DNA from: Limnobacter sp. SAORIC-580
Lineage (GTDB): Bacteria; Pseudomonadota; Gammaproteobacteria; Burkholderiales; Burkholderiaceae_B
NCBI RefSeq assembly: GCF_013004065.1
Contig: NZ_CP053084.1
Span: 496,001 to 560,000 of the forward strand
DNA: 64,000 nt
Direction of reading: 5' to 3'
A program made the position numbers and the translations under genes. Below, piece after piece: positions 33,482 to 43,955 of the stretch. The notes beneath the pieces are model-generated. The model did no database searches and was not told where the DNA came from. It saw only the letters and a list, made by a program, of their open reading frames with translations. Numbering within the stretch: position 1 is the first letter of the stretch; every line of letters starts with the position of its first letter.

Positions 33482-34197
33482 GATCCAACCCTTACCCGCG
33501 TTGTGTTCAGCAGGTGAATAACTCTCGCTTCTTCATACTGCCCCTCGGTCAGGTTGTTGCCAATTTTGGCTTTGAACATTGCAATCCAGAACATATTGGA
33601 TTCGGGGTTGTTCTCTATCACCGAGTTGCAATTCTGTTCGTAGTAAGCAGTGACTTGGTTCGGTGTGTTGGCTTGAAATCTGCAAAACCGAATGTTGGTG
33701 AATTCAAAGTCGTGCTTGTTGTTTAAATCACGCCAGTCCGGGCTGTTGTTGCAAAATGCGCCATGGTCAAATTGCGCCATATTGACGCCGTTCAGTTCCC
33801 TTTGAGCCAGCACGCCATTGAGCAGACGAAAGCCGGTTAAGTTAATCACGTCATTTCCGCTGCGACTGACCCGGGTGGGAATACTCAGACAAAAGTTTTG
33901 GCTGGTGGGTTGGTATCCGTTGCATTGGGCCGCCTGGTTTTGCAAGCTGCACAGCTGTATGCCTTTGGCCTCGACATCCGGGTTTTGGTAACTGCCACCC
34001 CGGTTCAGGTGAACCGTGATAATTTCACCAATCCGATTAACCTGATCCACCAGCTTTTCGGTATTCAAATCGTTTTGTGCGCGCATGCTGACACCCATTA
34101 ATTTCAGTGCGCCGGTAATGCTGATCGCCAACAAGGCCATGCCAATCAAAAGGCTGACTGTGGATGCGCCGTGACAACGCCAGGTTTTGTCAGTCAT
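33478..34197 (-). CDS. PilW-like minor pilin
   Basis: This 239-residue protein occupies the PilW position. The N-terminus MTDKTWRCHGASTVSLLIGM with a following helix (ALLAISITGALKLMGVS) fits a prepilin cleaved after Gly10, but the residue at +5 is Ser where Glu is expected, and +1 is Ala. The globular part is rich in cysteine (LCSLQ, AQCNGY, FCLSI, FCNNS, RFCRF, QNCNS), suggesting disulfides in the periplasm. It overlaps the FimT-like gene by 8 bases and the PilX-like gene by 4 (ATGA). Name by position and topology; sequence support is modest. Confidence 0.7.
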   Translation of the reverse strand: MTDKTWRCHGASTVSLLIGMALLAISITGALKLMGVSMRAQNDLNTEKLVDQVNRIGEIITVHLNRGGSYQNPDVEAKGIQLCSLQNQAAQCNGYQPTSQNFCLSIPTRVSRSGNDVINLTGFRLLNGVLAQRELNGVNMAQFDHGAFCNNSPDWRDLNNKHDFEFTNIRFCRFQANTPNQVTAYYEQNCNSVIENNPESNMFWIAMFKAKIGNNLTEGQYEEARVIHLLNTTRVRVGS

Positions 34198-34678
34198 AGC
34201 TCACCACCCCGTTGCCGATACCCAAGAAGGTGATCTGTGCGCGCCTGTCACGGTAGTTCAGAGTCAGGCGTGTTTGGTTTTGTGTGTCGAGCACACCCGA
34301 CACCGCATTGAAATTCAGGCGCACCGCACCTGCCAAGGTGACGTCATTCAAGGTGGCTGAAAATCCGCGATTGTTTTGGCTGCTGGTTTGTGCGTACCAC
34401 GCGCTACAACCCTTCAGGAACGGATCGTGTTGAACAGTCACATTCAGATTCACCGCCGCGCTGGCGGGTTGCAGGTTCATTTGAACCGGGCATTCGGTGA
34501 TTGCAGCCAAATTGCGCGCTTGGTCCACATACGTGTCCAGCCGGGATACCTTGACCTTCAGCGTTTGTTTGTTCAACACCGAGTTCATACTCGGGATTAC
34601 AGAAACGGCCAACACGCCTACCACGGCCAAGCCAACCACTATTTCGATTAAGGTGAAACCGTTGTCTGCCTTAGCCAT
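34190..34678 (-). CDS. FimT/GspH-like minor pilin
   Basis: This 162-residue prepilin has a textbook leader and helix: MAKADNG then FTLIEIVVGLAVVGVLAVSVIPS with Glu at +5. The rest (ECPVQMNLQP, WYAQTSSQNNRGFSATLN, LTLNYRDRRAQITFLGIGNG) resembles the GspH/FimT beta domain. The ATG at 34678 is chosen because it gives the leader; the frame reaching 34759 has no pilin leader at its start. Overlaps of eight bases with both neighbours point to one transcript. Confidence 0.85.
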   Translation of the reverse strand: MAKADNGFTLIEIVVGLAVVGVLAVSVIPSMNSVLNKQTLKVKVSRLDTYVDQARNLAAITECPVQMNLQPASAAVNLNVTVQHDPFLKGCSAWYAQTSSQNNRGFSATLNDVTLAGAVRLNFNAVSGVLDTQNQTRLTLNYRDRRAQITFLGIGNGVVSYD

Positions 34679-35117
34679 GTGGAACACACCTTTCAGATGT
34701 GTTTTGATTAGAGGCAGACCGGGCGCCAAAACGTTGAATGCCCATGTCACTTTCAACAATCAGGATTCGGCAGGCCTCGGGCAGCTTCAGTGGCGCGCTC
34801 GCGCTGGGGGTAACTTCTGCGCGATAACCCCGAAAGTTGGAGTTCGAGACCACCACGCTGTATTTGGCTGATGAAGGAAGAACCAAGCGGTTTGCATTCG
34901 GTGCGCCATTGCTTGAGACACCCTGCGCGTAGCGTCCGTAACGTTGCCTGTGCAGTTGCTGGCTTAATGCCAACTCTACGCCAAACTCCCGCATGGAACG
35001 AAAGTTGGACTTCTCCCAAGAAGATTCATACCCAGCATAGCTTAGCGTTGCGAGTACACCGACAATTGCGATTGCAAATGTCAGTTCAATCAAGGTAAAT
35101 CCGAGGCCTGCACGCAT
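34671..35117 (-). CDS. PilE-like type IV pilin, first gene of the operon
   Basis: This 148-residue prepilin begins MRAGLG then FTLIELTFAIAIVGVLATLSYAGY, a canonical class IV pilin N-terminus with Glu at +5 and a short leader. Two cysteines near the C-terminus (EACRIL and ERCVPHG) could close the usual D-loop. The segment LHRQRYGRYAQGV matches minor PilE/ComP-like proteins. A TTG two codons upstream (35123) is an alternative start. It is the first of five overlapping genes; its promoter should lie between 35117 and purB. Confidence 0.86.
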   Translation of the reverse strand: MRAGLGFTLIELTFAIAIVGVLATLSYAGYESSWEKSNFRSMREFGVELALSQQLHRQRYGRYAQGVSSNGAPNANRLVLPSSAKYSVVVSNSNFRGYRAEVTPSASAPLKLPEACRILIVESDMGIQRFGARSASNQNTSERCVPHG

Positions 35118-35229
35118 GGTCAAACACCAAAAATGACTCTATGTGCTTGAGTATGCGTGGGTATTTCGTGCTGATCATCCCCGAGGCAGGGTACTTACAA
35201 ACGGTGGTCGTTTGCCCCGGGGGTGATTG
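35118..35229. promoter_or_regulatory. Gap between purB and the pilin operon with a small hairpin
   Basis: caaacg at 35198-35203 pairs with cgtttg at 35209-35214 (loop gtggt). It lies just after the purB stop on the minus strand but lacks a T-run. The promoter of the pilin operon is probably within this stretch; no box could be assigned with confidence. Confidence 0.3.
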
Positions 35230-36630
<1,401 letters not shown>

Positions 36631-36797
36631 TCAAAGCCTTGTATTGTAACCTGTCTCACTGGAAACTGTTTGGACAGAATGGTGTCCGCGGTGGTATTTT
36701 GGAATTCTGCTTGTTCAATTTGTAAAACTGTTAGACACTTTCAGGTCGTAAAAAACAAGACGCAATCTCATCCAGGATTGTATTTAGGAGAACTGTG

Positions 36798-37409
36798 ATG
36801 AAACTAGTGGGATCCCTGACTAGCCCCTTCGTGCGCAAAATTCGCGTTCAGCTTCAAGAAAAAGAAATTCCGTACGAGTTTGTTCTGGAAAATGTGTGGG
36901 ATGAAAATACCCGCATCGCCGACCACAATCCGCTGGGCAAAGTGCCTTGTTTGATTTTGGATGGTGGCCAGACTGTATTCGATTCTTTGGTAATCTCAGG
37001 CACGCTTGAATACATGATGCCAACAGTGCCCTTGTTGCCAACAAACCCCAATATGCGTGCCTTGGTTCGCACCATGGAGTCTTTGGGGCAGGGTATTAGC
37101 CAGGCCGCTGTTGATATTATTCTGGAGAAGAAATTCCATGAAGGTGACAAAGTAAGCCAGGCATTGATTGATCGTCAAACCCAGAAAATTCACAACGGCT
37201 TGGCCTGGGTTTCCCACCGCATTAAGACCACCCCCGGTTTTTACCTGACCGAGCAATTCAGCCTGGCGGACATCACGGTTGGTTGTGCATTGTTCTACCT
37301 GGATTTCCGCATGCCTGAACTGAAATGGCGCGAGTTGTATCCGGAATTGAATGAATATTCCGAACGCATTGCCTGTCGCCCAAGCTTTGAGGACACCAAA
37401 CCTCAGTAA
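36798..37409 (+). CDS. Glutathione S-transferase family protein
   Basis: This thioredoxin-fold plus helical-domain protein has 203 residues. The N-terminal [19 protein letters not shown] has the catalytic Ser region of YfcF/YibF-like transferases, and [20 protein letters not shown] provides the cis-Pro and glutathione-binding ES/DS motif. The C-terminal helices include [21 protein letters not shown] at 36798 is preferred over GTG at 36795 because aggag is seven bases before it. It closely resembles E. coli YibF. The 3' end overlaps mnmA by seven bases. Substrate unknown. Confidence 0.9.
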   Translation: MKLVGSLTSPFVRKIRVQLQEKEIPYEFVLENVWDENTRIADHNPLGKVPCLILDGGQTVFDSLVISGTLEYMMPTVPLLPTNPNMRALVRTMESLGQGISQAAVDIILEKKFHEGDKVSQALIDRQTQKIHNGLAWVSHRIKTTPGFYLTEQFSLADITVGCALFYLDFRMPELKWRELYPELNEYSERIACRPSFEDTKPQ

Positions 37410-38476
37410 CTGGCAATAACTCCGCCACCTAGGCACACATCACCCTGGTAAAGCACTGCGCTTTGCCCGGGTGTCACTGCAAACTGGCTTTCCATGAAGT
37501 TCAACTCGAAGCCTTGATTGGTCAATTGGAAGTCACAAGCCGAGTCTTCCTGGCGATAGCGCGCCTTGCAAGCCATGTGTGTTTCTGAAGGCGCCTGGCC
37601 TGAAATGTAATGGGCCTGTTCGGCTGCCAGCACTTTCTGGTGCAACCAAGGGTGGTCATGGCCTTGCACCACATACAGCGTGTTGTTTTTCAGATCCTTA
37701 CGGGCCACAAACCAGGGTTCGCCGTTGCCTTCTTTCTGGCCACCAATACCGATGCCTTTGCGCTGGCCCAGTGTGTAGAAGCTCAGCCCCACATGCTCGC
37801 CAATTTGATGGCCCTCGTCATTCAAAATGGGGCCTGGTGCAGTGGGCAAATACCGATTTAAAAACTCGCGAAAAGGGCGCTCGCCAATGAAGCATATGCC
37901 AGTGCTGTCTTTTTTGGTGGCGTTGGCCAAACCGAGTTCAAGCGCTATTTTCCGCACTTCGGTTTTCTGTATTTCACCGAGCGGAAACAAGGTTTTACTC
38001 AGCTGCGCCTGGTTCAGCCGGTGCAGAAAATACGATTGGTCTTTGCTGTGGTCCACCGCTTTCAGCAGCTGGAATTCACCGTTGACTTCCCGCACGCGGG
38101 CATAGTGCCCAGTGGCGATGTAATCGGCGCCCAGGCTGTAAGCGTGATCAAGGAACGCTTTGAACTTGATTTCGCTGTTGCACAGAATGTCGGGGTTGGG
38201 CGTGCGGCCGGCGGAATACTCTTCCAGAAACACGGAGAACACCCGGTCTTTGTATTCGCTGGCGAAATTGACCGCTTCAATGTCGACACCAACCACATCG
38301 GCAACGCTGGCCGCGTCCAGCCAGTCTTGCCGGCTGGAACAATATTCCGAGTCGTCATCGTCTTCCCAGTTTTTCATGAAAAGACCAATCACGTTGTAAC
38401 CCTGCTGTTTGAGCAGCCATGCCGACACTGAGGAGTCAACCCCGCCCGACATGCCAATAACTACTGTTTTTGCCAT
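37403..38476 (-). CDS. mnmA: tRNA-specific 2-thiouridylase
   Basis: MnmA inserts sulfur at position 2 of the wobble uridine in tRNA-Lys, -Glu and -Gln. The 357-residue enzyme has the PP-loop [20 protein letters not shown] at the start, the catalytic Cys in [16 protein letters not shown] and the second Cys in [13 protein letters not shown], and [14 protein letters not shown]. Length is normal. It follows the Nudix gene by five bases, as in E. coli nudJ-mnmA, so the two form an operon. Confidence 0.96.
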   Translation of the reverse strand: MAKTVVIGMSGGVDSSVSAWLLKQQGYNVIGLFMKNWEDDDDSEYCSSRQDWLDAASVADVVGVDIEAVNFASEYKDRVFSVFLEEYSAGRTPNPDILCNSEIKFKAFLDHAYSLGADYIATGHYARVREVNGEFQLLKAVDHSKDQSYFLHRLNQAQLSKTLFPLGEIQKTEVRKIALELGLANATKKDSTGICFIGERPFREFLNRYLPTAPGPILNDEGHQIGEHVGLSFYTLGQRKGIGIGGQKEGNGEPWFVARKDLKNNTLYVVQGHDHPWLHQKVLAAEQAHYISGQAPSETHMACKARYRQEDSACDFQLTNQGFELNFMESQFAVTPGQSAVLYQGDVCLGGGVIASY

Positions 38477-38481
38477 GATGC

Positions 38482-38997
38482 TTACGACACGCCGGGGGGC
38501 ATGGGCCCTGCAAGTACGCTGGGATGTGTGTAAACATGCTCAAGCGGCATGATGGGTTGCTTGCCGGCTTTCCAGTTCAGGAAATCCTCAACGCAGCGCA
38601 TCACCAAGGGGCTGCGGTGTTGGTCTTGCGTGGCGCGCAGTTCTTCAACCGTCATCCACAGGGTGCGAATAATGCCGTCGTCCAGGGCACGCTCTGTGTG
38701 GTGTTTAACCACCTCGGCTGCAAATGCGAAGCGAAGGTAAGTGACATCTTCCAGCGTGCGTGAGCTGGTGTAGCGACTCATGTAAATACCCAACAACCCC
38801 ACAGGGTTTACTTCCCAGGCCGATTCTTCCAGTGCCTCGCGCGCAGCACCAAACTGCGGCGTTTCACCTGGGTCCAGGTGGCCTGCGGGTTGGTTCAGTT
38901 TGATGCCATCGGTGGTGTGTTCTTCCACAATCAGGAATTTGCCCTGATGTTCAACAATGGCCGCTACTGTAACGCTGGGTTTCCAGACTTCTGACAT
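38482..38997 (-). CDS. Nudix hydrolase, NudJ-like
   Basis: This cytoplasmic phosphohydrolase has 171 residues from the ATG at 38997; a GTG at 39012 would add five residues. The Nudix box is complete ([20 protein letters not shown] followed by SAW), giving the metal-binding REALEE helix. Order before mnmA matches E. coli nudJ (ymfB), which hydrolyses nucleoside and thiamine diphosphates, so a NudJ-like role is likely. [27 protein letters not shown] also matches NudJ. Confidence 0.87.
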   Translation of the reverse strand: MSEVWKPSVTVAAIVEHQGKFLIVEEHTTDGIKLNQPAGHLDPGETPQFGAAREALEESAWEVNPVGLLGIYMSRYTSSRTLEDVTYLRFAFAAEVVKHHTERALDDGIIRTLWMTVEELRATQDQHRSPLVMRCVEDFLNWKAGKQPIMPLEHVYTHPSVLAGPMPPGVS

Positions 38998-39071
38998 GGC
39001 TTTCAATCGCACTACTTAAACAGGGTGCGCCGAGGGTTGAGAGTTAAAAAACACGTTAGAATAGCAGGGTT

Positions 39072-39249
39072 AAGGTGCTTGTGCTCATTTTTTGAGCGCA
39101 GTTAAACGGGAAGCAGGTTCAAGCCTGCGCTGCCCCCGCAACGGTAAGTAAGTGCGGGTGTGTCATTTTGCCACTGGTAGTAAAGCTGCTCTAAATGCAG
39201 CAACTGGGAAGGCGACACATCAAAACTTACAAGCCCGGATACCGGCCTT
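39072..39249 (+). ncRNA. Cobalamin riboswitch
   Basis: This is an AdoCbl-class aptamer in the leader of btuB. Diagnostic blocks occur in order: aaggtgctt at 39072, the conserved core gcccccgcaacggta at 39132-39146 (preceded by the gggaagc...cctgcg arm), the B12-box-like gccactgg at 39170-39177, gggaaggcgac at 39206-39216, and agcccggataccggcctt closing the fold. aagg (39072-39075) can pair with cctt (39246-39249) as P1. With cobalamin bound it should lower btuB-btuF expression. About 210 bases separate it from the btuB start; no clear terminator stem was found there, so the mode (transcription or translation) is open. Confidence 0.95.
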
Positions 39250-39458
39250 GACCGTTCAGCCTGTCCCATTCAGGCGAGCGACTGGTGCTGCGGGGAGGCA
39301 GTGCGCAGGCGGCTAATTGCTTCTAATCGAACTTTTTTCCGTAACTTACCCTGGCGTATTGTCCGCGGTTTTGTTGCGCGCACTGTTCTTTCGCCTGTTC
39401 TTTGTCTTCTCCAGTGAATTTATTGCTGCACGGTGGGTGCGGTTTACTGGAGTTCAAG
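39250..39458 (+). promoter_or_regulatory. Leader between the cobalamin riboswitch and btuB
   Basis: This stretch should hold the expression platform. It contains a hairpin gcctg 39259-39263 with caggc 39271-39275 and a T-run near 39333, but no stem directly before that run. A short open frame at 39317 (103 codons) overlaps btuB in another frame and lacks support. The ribosome binding site tggag is at 39448. Confidence 0.5.
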
Positions 39459-41384
39459 GTGTCTATTCGTTTTCAAAAATTACCAATCGTTTGTTTGTTG
39501 GCTGCTTCGCCAGCGCTTGCCCAGGAAGAATTGGCCTTTTATGCGCTGCCGCCTGTTTTCGTGTCCTCCACACACACTGCTGTGTCAGAAAAAGATCAAC
39601 CATTTTCAACCACGGTGATTACCGCTGAGCAGATTCGCCAGTCTGGTTACACCACCGTACGTGACGTGCTTTCCAAGCTGGCTTTGGTCAATGTGCGTAC
39701 ACCGCTGGACGGCAGTCGCAGTGCATCAGTTGATTTACGTGGCTTTGGAGAAACTGCGTCGGCCAACGTGGTGTTTGTGGTCGATGGCGTGAAGCTCAAC
39801 GACAACGAGGGTGTTACGCCGCGTTATGGCAGCATACCTGTTAGTAGCATTGAAACCATTGAAGTAATTCGCGGTGGAAGCTCTGTTGCCTATGGCAGCG
39901 GTGCCAGTGGCGGTGTCATTCGAATTACCACTAAAAAAGGCAGGGGGCGTGAAGGTTTCGGTGGTGACGTATTTGCATCTTATGGTTCCTATGACACCAA
40001 AGAATTGGGCGCAACCCTGTACGGTGGTGCGAATGGTTTCTCACTTGTGTTCAACGGATCAAAAGAGTTTACGAACGGGTACCGCGACAACAGCGAAGCC
40101 AGCCGCGATTTGGGTAGCCTTGCGCTGGATTGGCAAGGCGATGTGTACAGTGCAGGCGCATCTTTCTCGGCTGAGGGGTCCAAGTCGCGTTTTCCCGGTT
40201 CATTGAACCGCGCGCAGTTCGAGCAGAACCCAAAGCAAACGAACAGCCCCAATGATTTCGGCTCTTTTGAGCGAAATACATTCCGGTTTTATGGTGAGGC
40301 GGATTACGGCAATTGGGGCACTGGTGTGCGTGTAAGTCGACGCACTCACGAAGCATTGGGATCGTTTGATTTTGGTACCTTCGTTTTTGACGCTCGTTCG
40401 GAATATGAACAAGATCAAATCAGTCCTTACCTCACTTTCACGCTGCCCCACAGCACGGGTGCCCATGTGATTCGGGTTGGTTACGACATTGAAAAAGCAG
40501 CTTTGCGAGGGTTCGATGCAGGTACGCTGGAATCCAATGCGATTTTTATTGAAGATGACTGGACTGTGAATGATGTTCTGCGAATCAACGCGGGTAGTCG
40601 TTACGAGCGTTCCGAGCAGCAAAAGGCCAGTGGCCAGACACGCGATTATTCTCTGGTGGCGCACCAGTTAGGCGCTTCATGGAAAGCTGCCGAAAATCTC
40701 ACATTGTTCTCGAAATTGGCTCGCAGTTTCAGAATTCCGAATGCCAATGAAAACGGGTTTGCGGGTGTTGGCACCACACGTGTTCCATTTTTGAATCCTC
40801 AAATTGCTGACGAATTTGAAGTGGGTTTGAAAACAGGTTTGTGGAATGGTGAGTTCAGCTCGACGCTGTTCGTGATGGATGTGGACAATGAATTGTTTTT
40901 CGACCCGACCATTGTGGACCCTACGATGTTCATCAACGGTTTGAACAGCAATTTGGACGAACTGCGCAGGCAAGGCGCAGAGCTGAAATGGAATGGCAGT
41001 ATTCGGAAAGACCTGCGCATGATCGCGGCATACCAGTATTTGGATGCTGAGTTTAAATCAGGCTCGCTGAGTGGAGGCCGTGTTCCTCTGGTGGCTGCCC
41101 ACAATTTGAAGGTGGCCACCGAATATGACTGGACATCGAGTGTGTCGACAGAGGCAATTTTGAATATTCAGTCGGATCAACGTTCAGCCGCGAATACGGA
41201 TCTGCAGATCCCGGGCTTTGGCGTGCTCGATTTGAACTGGAGATATCGTGCTGATTCGTACAGTGTGGTGTTCCAAGTTCAAAACGTGTTGGACAAGCAA
41301 TACTACCGAACCCAGTTCGGCCCGAACGGCATTTATCCGGAAATTGGTCGTGCGTTTTTTGTTAATCTGAATGCCGAGTTTTAA
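39459..41384 (+). CDS. btuB: TonB-dependent outer-membrane receptor, vitamin B12 (BtuB)
   Basis: This 22-strand outer-membrane receptor imports cobalamin using TonB energy. From the GTG at 39459 (tggag upstream) it has 641 residues and a signal peptide (VSIRFQKLPIVCLLAASPALA, start Val read as Met). A TonB-box-like PPVFVSST is followed by the plug domain (ITAEQIRQSGYTTVRDVL, VDLRGFGETASANVVFVVDG, IEVIRGGSSVAYGSGASGGV). The chain ends in NLNAEF with the terminal Phe needed for barrel assembly. The upstream cobalamin riboswitch and adjacent btuF fix the substrate. Confidence 0.92.
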   Translation: MSIRFQKLPIVCLLAASPALAQEELAFYALPPVFVSSTHTAVSEKDQPFSTTVITAEQIRQSGYTTVRDVLSKLALVNVRTPLDGSRSASVDLRGFGETASANVVFVVDGVKLNDNEGVTPRYGSIPVSSIETIEVIRGGSSVAYGSGASGGVIRITTKKGRGREGFGGDVFASYGSYDTKELGATLYGGANGFSLVFNGSKEFTNGYRDNSEASRDLGSLALDWQGDVYSAGASFSAEGSKSRFPGSLNRAQFEQNPKQTNSPNDFGSFERNTFRFYGEADYGNWGTGVRVSRRTHEALGSFDFGTFVFDARSEYEQDQISPYLTFTLPHSTGAHVIRVGYDIEKAALRGFDAGTLESNAIFIEDDWTVNDVLRINAGSRYERSEQQKASGQTRDYSLVAHQLGASWKAAENLTLFSKLARSFRIPNANENGFAGVGTTRVPFLNPQIADEFEVGLKTGLWNGEFSSTLFVMDVDNELFFDPTIVDPTMFINGLNSNLDELRRQGAELKWNGSIRKDLRMIAAYQYLDAEFKSGSLSGGRVPLVAAHNLKVATEYDWTSSVSTEAILNIQSDQRSAANTDLQIPGFGVLDLNWRYRADSYSVVFQVQNVLDKQYYRTQFGPNGIYPEIGRAFFVNLNAEF

Positions 41385-41389
41385 TTGTC

Positions 41390-42262
41390 ATGAAATGCAT
41401 TCGTTTGCTCGCAGCGGTTTGCCTGACCTGGCTTTCTGGCCAGGCAGTGGCTGCTGTCTGCGTCCAGGACGACACAAACCAAACCGTGTGTGTACAGCAA
41501 GCCCAGCGAGTGCTGGTGCTTGCACCGCACCTCACGGAAATTGTGGATTTCGTGGGTGGCATGAGCAAGGTTATCGCTGTGGATGGTTCCAGTAATTTTC
41601 CGGAAAGCGTGAATACTTTGCCCAAGTTAGGTAACCCGTGGATGCTCGGTGCAGAATCAATTCTCGCCCGCAAACCCGATTTGGTGTTGGTGTGGCAATC
41701 AGGTATTTCAATGGAAGTTGTGGCACAGCTTCGCAAAGCGGGTGTGCCAGTATTTGTCAGCGAGCCCAAGAAAATTGAGCAGGTGGCTAGCACTATGCGC
41801 AGGTTGTCTGCCCTGCTGGGCACAGAACAGAGAAGTGCTTCCCGCATAGACGATTGGTTGCAGCAGTTCAAGTCTTTGCGAGCCGAGTACGGCGGTCGAT
41901 CAATAGTGCCGGTGTTTTATCAGGTGTGGAGTCAGCCATTGATGACTTTGGGTGGGCAGCATGCAGTATCCGAGGTGATTGAGCTGTGTGGCGGGCGAAA
42001 CATATTTGTTGATTTGCCAAACCTTGCTGCACAGGTGAGCGTGGAAGGGGTACTGAAGCGCAAGCCCGAGGTGTTGCTGGCAAGTGGCTCCGAGCGAGAT
42101 CATCAAAGTTTCGTCATGCAATGGGCCAGCTGGCCTCAGATGCCAGCTGTAAAGCGCAACCAGGTGTACACCTTGCCGAACGATATTTTGGTGCGCAATG
42201 GCCCCCGTCTGATTCAAGCTGCCAAGCTGGTGTGCGCGCACATTGAGCAGGCTCGCCGCTGA
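41390..42262 (+). CDS. btuF: Cobalamin-binding periplasmic protein (BtuF-like)
   Basis: This is a class III (helical-backbone) periplasmic binding protein of 290 residues. A signal peptide ends near VAA (MKCIRLLAAVCLTWLSGQAVAA). It has VLVLAPHLTEIVDFVGGMSKVIAV, ARKPDLVLVWQSG, FVSEPKKIEQVASTMRRL and ELCGGRNIFVDLPNLAAQVS, all typical of BtuF/FecB proteins. It starts five bases after btuB, and the riboswitch upstream of btuB covers both, so it should deliver B12 to an ABC importer. btuC and btuD are not in the window. Confidence 0.88.
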   Translation: MKCIRLLAAVCLTWLSGQAVAAVCVQDDTNQTVCVQQAQRVLVLAPHLTEIVDFVGGMSKVIAVDGSSNFPESVNTLPKLGNPWMLGAESILARKPDLVLVWQSGISMEVVAQLRKAGVPVFVSEPKKIEQVASTMRRLSALLGTEQRSASRIDDWLQQFKSLRAEYGGRSIVPVFYQVWSQPLMTLGGQHAVSEVIELCGGRNIFVDLPNLAAQVSVEGVLKRKPEVLLASGSERDHQSFVMQWASWPQMPAVKRNQVYTLPNDILVRNGPRLIQAAKLVCAHIEQARR

Positions 42263-42273
42263 ATTTTTGATTC

Positions 42274-42293
42274 AGAAGCAGCCCTTCGCTTCT
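42274..42293 (+). terminator. Weak hairpin after btuF
   Basis: agaagc at 42274-42279 pairs with gcttct at 42288-42293 with an 8-base loop. No T-run follows. It may end btuF transcripts weakly. Confidence 0.3.
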
Positions 42294-42355
42294 CACCTTG
42301 CGCCAAATGATGCTTAGATCATTAACTCAACACCATTTCAAACGATTCAATTATC

Positions 42356-42428
42356 ATTTGACAAGAATTATTGTCAGATGCTGGGTTGTGGTTATCCCTT
42401 AGATTGGGTGATACTACCGTGCTATAGT
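42356..42428 (+). promoter_or_regulatory. Inverted repeat and extended -10 element upstream of pntAA
   Basis: tgacaa at 42359-42364 and ttgtca at 42371-42376 form a perfect inverted repeat with a 6-base spacer, extendable with at/at outside a G-T pair. Downstream, tgc-tatagt at 42420-42428 is a good extended -10 box about 70 bases before pntAA. The repeat could be an operator upstream of this promoter. Confidence 0.45.
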
Positions 42429-42496
42429 CCGCACCAGCAGTGTATTTGCAGTTCCTAAACATCAAATAAAAGCGCTTTCCCACAAGGAGAAGTTCC

Positions 42497-43624
42497 ATGA
42501 AAATCGGAATCCCGGCCGAGACAAGGTCCGGAGAAACGCGTGTAGCCGCAACACCTGAAACGGTGAAGAAGCTCATTTCTCAAAAACACGAAGTGTTTGT
42601 TCAAGCAGGTGCAGGTATTGCCAGCTCGATTACCGATCAGGCCTACAGCGATGTGGGTGCCACAATTGTTGATCGCGCAATGGATGTGATCAGCAACTGC
42701 GACATGATCCTCAAGGTGCGTGCGCCAGCAGAAAACGAGTTGTCTGCTTACCGTGCAGGCCAAGTGGTGGTCGGCATGCTGAACCCCTTTGACAATGCTT
42801 CCCTGGAAGCCATGAATAAGGCTGGCCTGACTGCATTTGCGCTGGAAGCCGCGCCACGCACTACTCGCGCGCAAAGCATGGACGTGTTGTCATCACAAGC
42901 CAACATTGCCGGTTACAAAGCCGTGATGATTGCGGCCAACGTTTACCAGCGTTTTATGCCCATGTTGATGACCGCCGCCGGTACAGTCAAAGCCGCTCGC
43001 GTGTTGATTCTGGGTGTTGGTGTTGCAGGCTTGCAAGCGATTGCAACGGCCAAGCGTTTGGGTGCGGTAATTGAAGCATCTGACGTACGACCCGCCACGA
43101 AAGAACAGGTGGAATCGTTGGGTGCAAAGTTTGTGGATGTACCTTTTGAGTCGGATGAAGAGCGCGAAATAGCCCAAGGTGTGGGTGGTTATGCCCGCCC
43201 CATGCCTGAAAGCTGGATGAAGCGTCAGGCTGCTGCCGTTCATGAAAAAGCGATCAAAAGCGACATCGTGATTACCACGGCATTGATTCCTGGCCGAAAG
43301 GCGCCCACATTGCTGCACGAAGACACCGTGCGTGCCATGAAGCCCGGTTCAGTCGTGATCGACTTGGCTGTGGAGCAGGGGGGCAATTGTCCCTTGTCCA
43401 AATTGAACGAAATTGTCGACGTCAACGGCGTAAAAATAGTGGGTTATGCAAACCTGGCCGCCATGGTGGCTGCGGATGCATCTGCGCTGTATGCCCGCAA
43501 CGTGATCGATTTCCTGAAGCTTGTTTTCGACGGCGAAGGCACCTTCAAGATCGACATGGAAGACGATATTGTTGCTGCGTGCCTGATGTGCACCGGCGGC
43601 GAACTCAAACGCAAAAACGCTTAA
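42497..43624 (+). CDS. pntAA: NAD(P) transhydrogenase subunit alpha, part 1
   Basis: This is the NAD(H)-binding domain I of proton-translocating transhydrogenase, which uses the proton gradient to reduce NADP+ with NADH. It has 375 residues: [20 protein letters not shown] at the start, [20 protein letters not shown] as the NAD-binding Rossmann motif, [20 protein letters not shown], and [16 protein letters not shown]. The alpha subunit is split into separate soluble and membrane genes, as in Rhodospirillum rubrum. RBS aaggaga lies seven bases upstream. Confidence 0.95.
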   Translation: MKIGIPAETRSGETRVAATPETVKKLISQKHEVFVQAGAGIASSITDQAYSDVGATIVDRAMDVISNCDMILKVRAPAENELSAYRAGQVVVGMLNPFDNASLEAMNKAGLTAFALEAAPRTTRAQSMDVLSSQANIAGYKAVMIAANVYQRFMPMLMTAAGTVKAARVLILGVGVAGLQAIATAKRLGAVIEASDVRPATKEQVESLGAKFVDVPFESDEEREIAQGVGGYARPMPESWMKRQAAAVHEKAIKSDIVITTALIPGRKAPTLLHEDTVRAMKPGSVVIDLAVEQGGNCPLSKLNEIVDVNGVKIVGYANLAAMVAADASALYARNVIDFLKLVFDGEGTFKIDMEDDIVAACLMCTGGELKRKNA

Positions 43625-43637
43625 GGAAGGAGCCAAC

Positions 43638-43931
43638 ATGGACGCAATTAGCCCCACCGTGGTCAACCTGATTATTTTTGTACTCGCCATTTACGTGGGT
43701 TACCACGTGGTTTGGAACGTAACCCCCGCGCTGCACACCCCATTGATGGCGGTGACCAACGCAATTTCCGCAATCGTGATCGTGGGTGCCATGCTGGCAG
43801 CCGCGCTGACCGTAACGCCCCTGGGCAAATTCATGGGTGTGCTGGCTGTGGCCTTGGCCGCTGTGAATGTGTTCGGTGGATTTTTGGTCACCCGTCGCAT
43901 GCTTGAAATGTTCAAGAAAAAGAACAAATAA
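43638..43931 (+). CDS. pntAB: NAD(P) transhydrogenase subunit alpha, part 2
   Basis: This is the membrane part of the alpha subunit, 97 residues with three hydrophobic helices: [19 protein letters not shown], the region around [20 protein letters not shown], and [35 protein letters not shown] is the family signature. It lies between pntAA (13 bases) and pntB (24 bases). Confidence 0.95.
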   Translation: MDAISPTVVNLIIFVLAIYVGYHVVWNVTPALHTPLMAVTNAISAIVIVGAMLAAALTVTPLGKFMGVLAVALAAVNVFGGFLVTRRMLEMFKKKNK

Positions 43932-43955
43932 ACCAACAGCGATCTGGAGAAATTT

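Noticed and set aside
39317..39628. 103-codon frame between the riboswitch and btuB
   Set aside because: It runs into btuB in another frame; lacks a domain and is explained as leader sequence.
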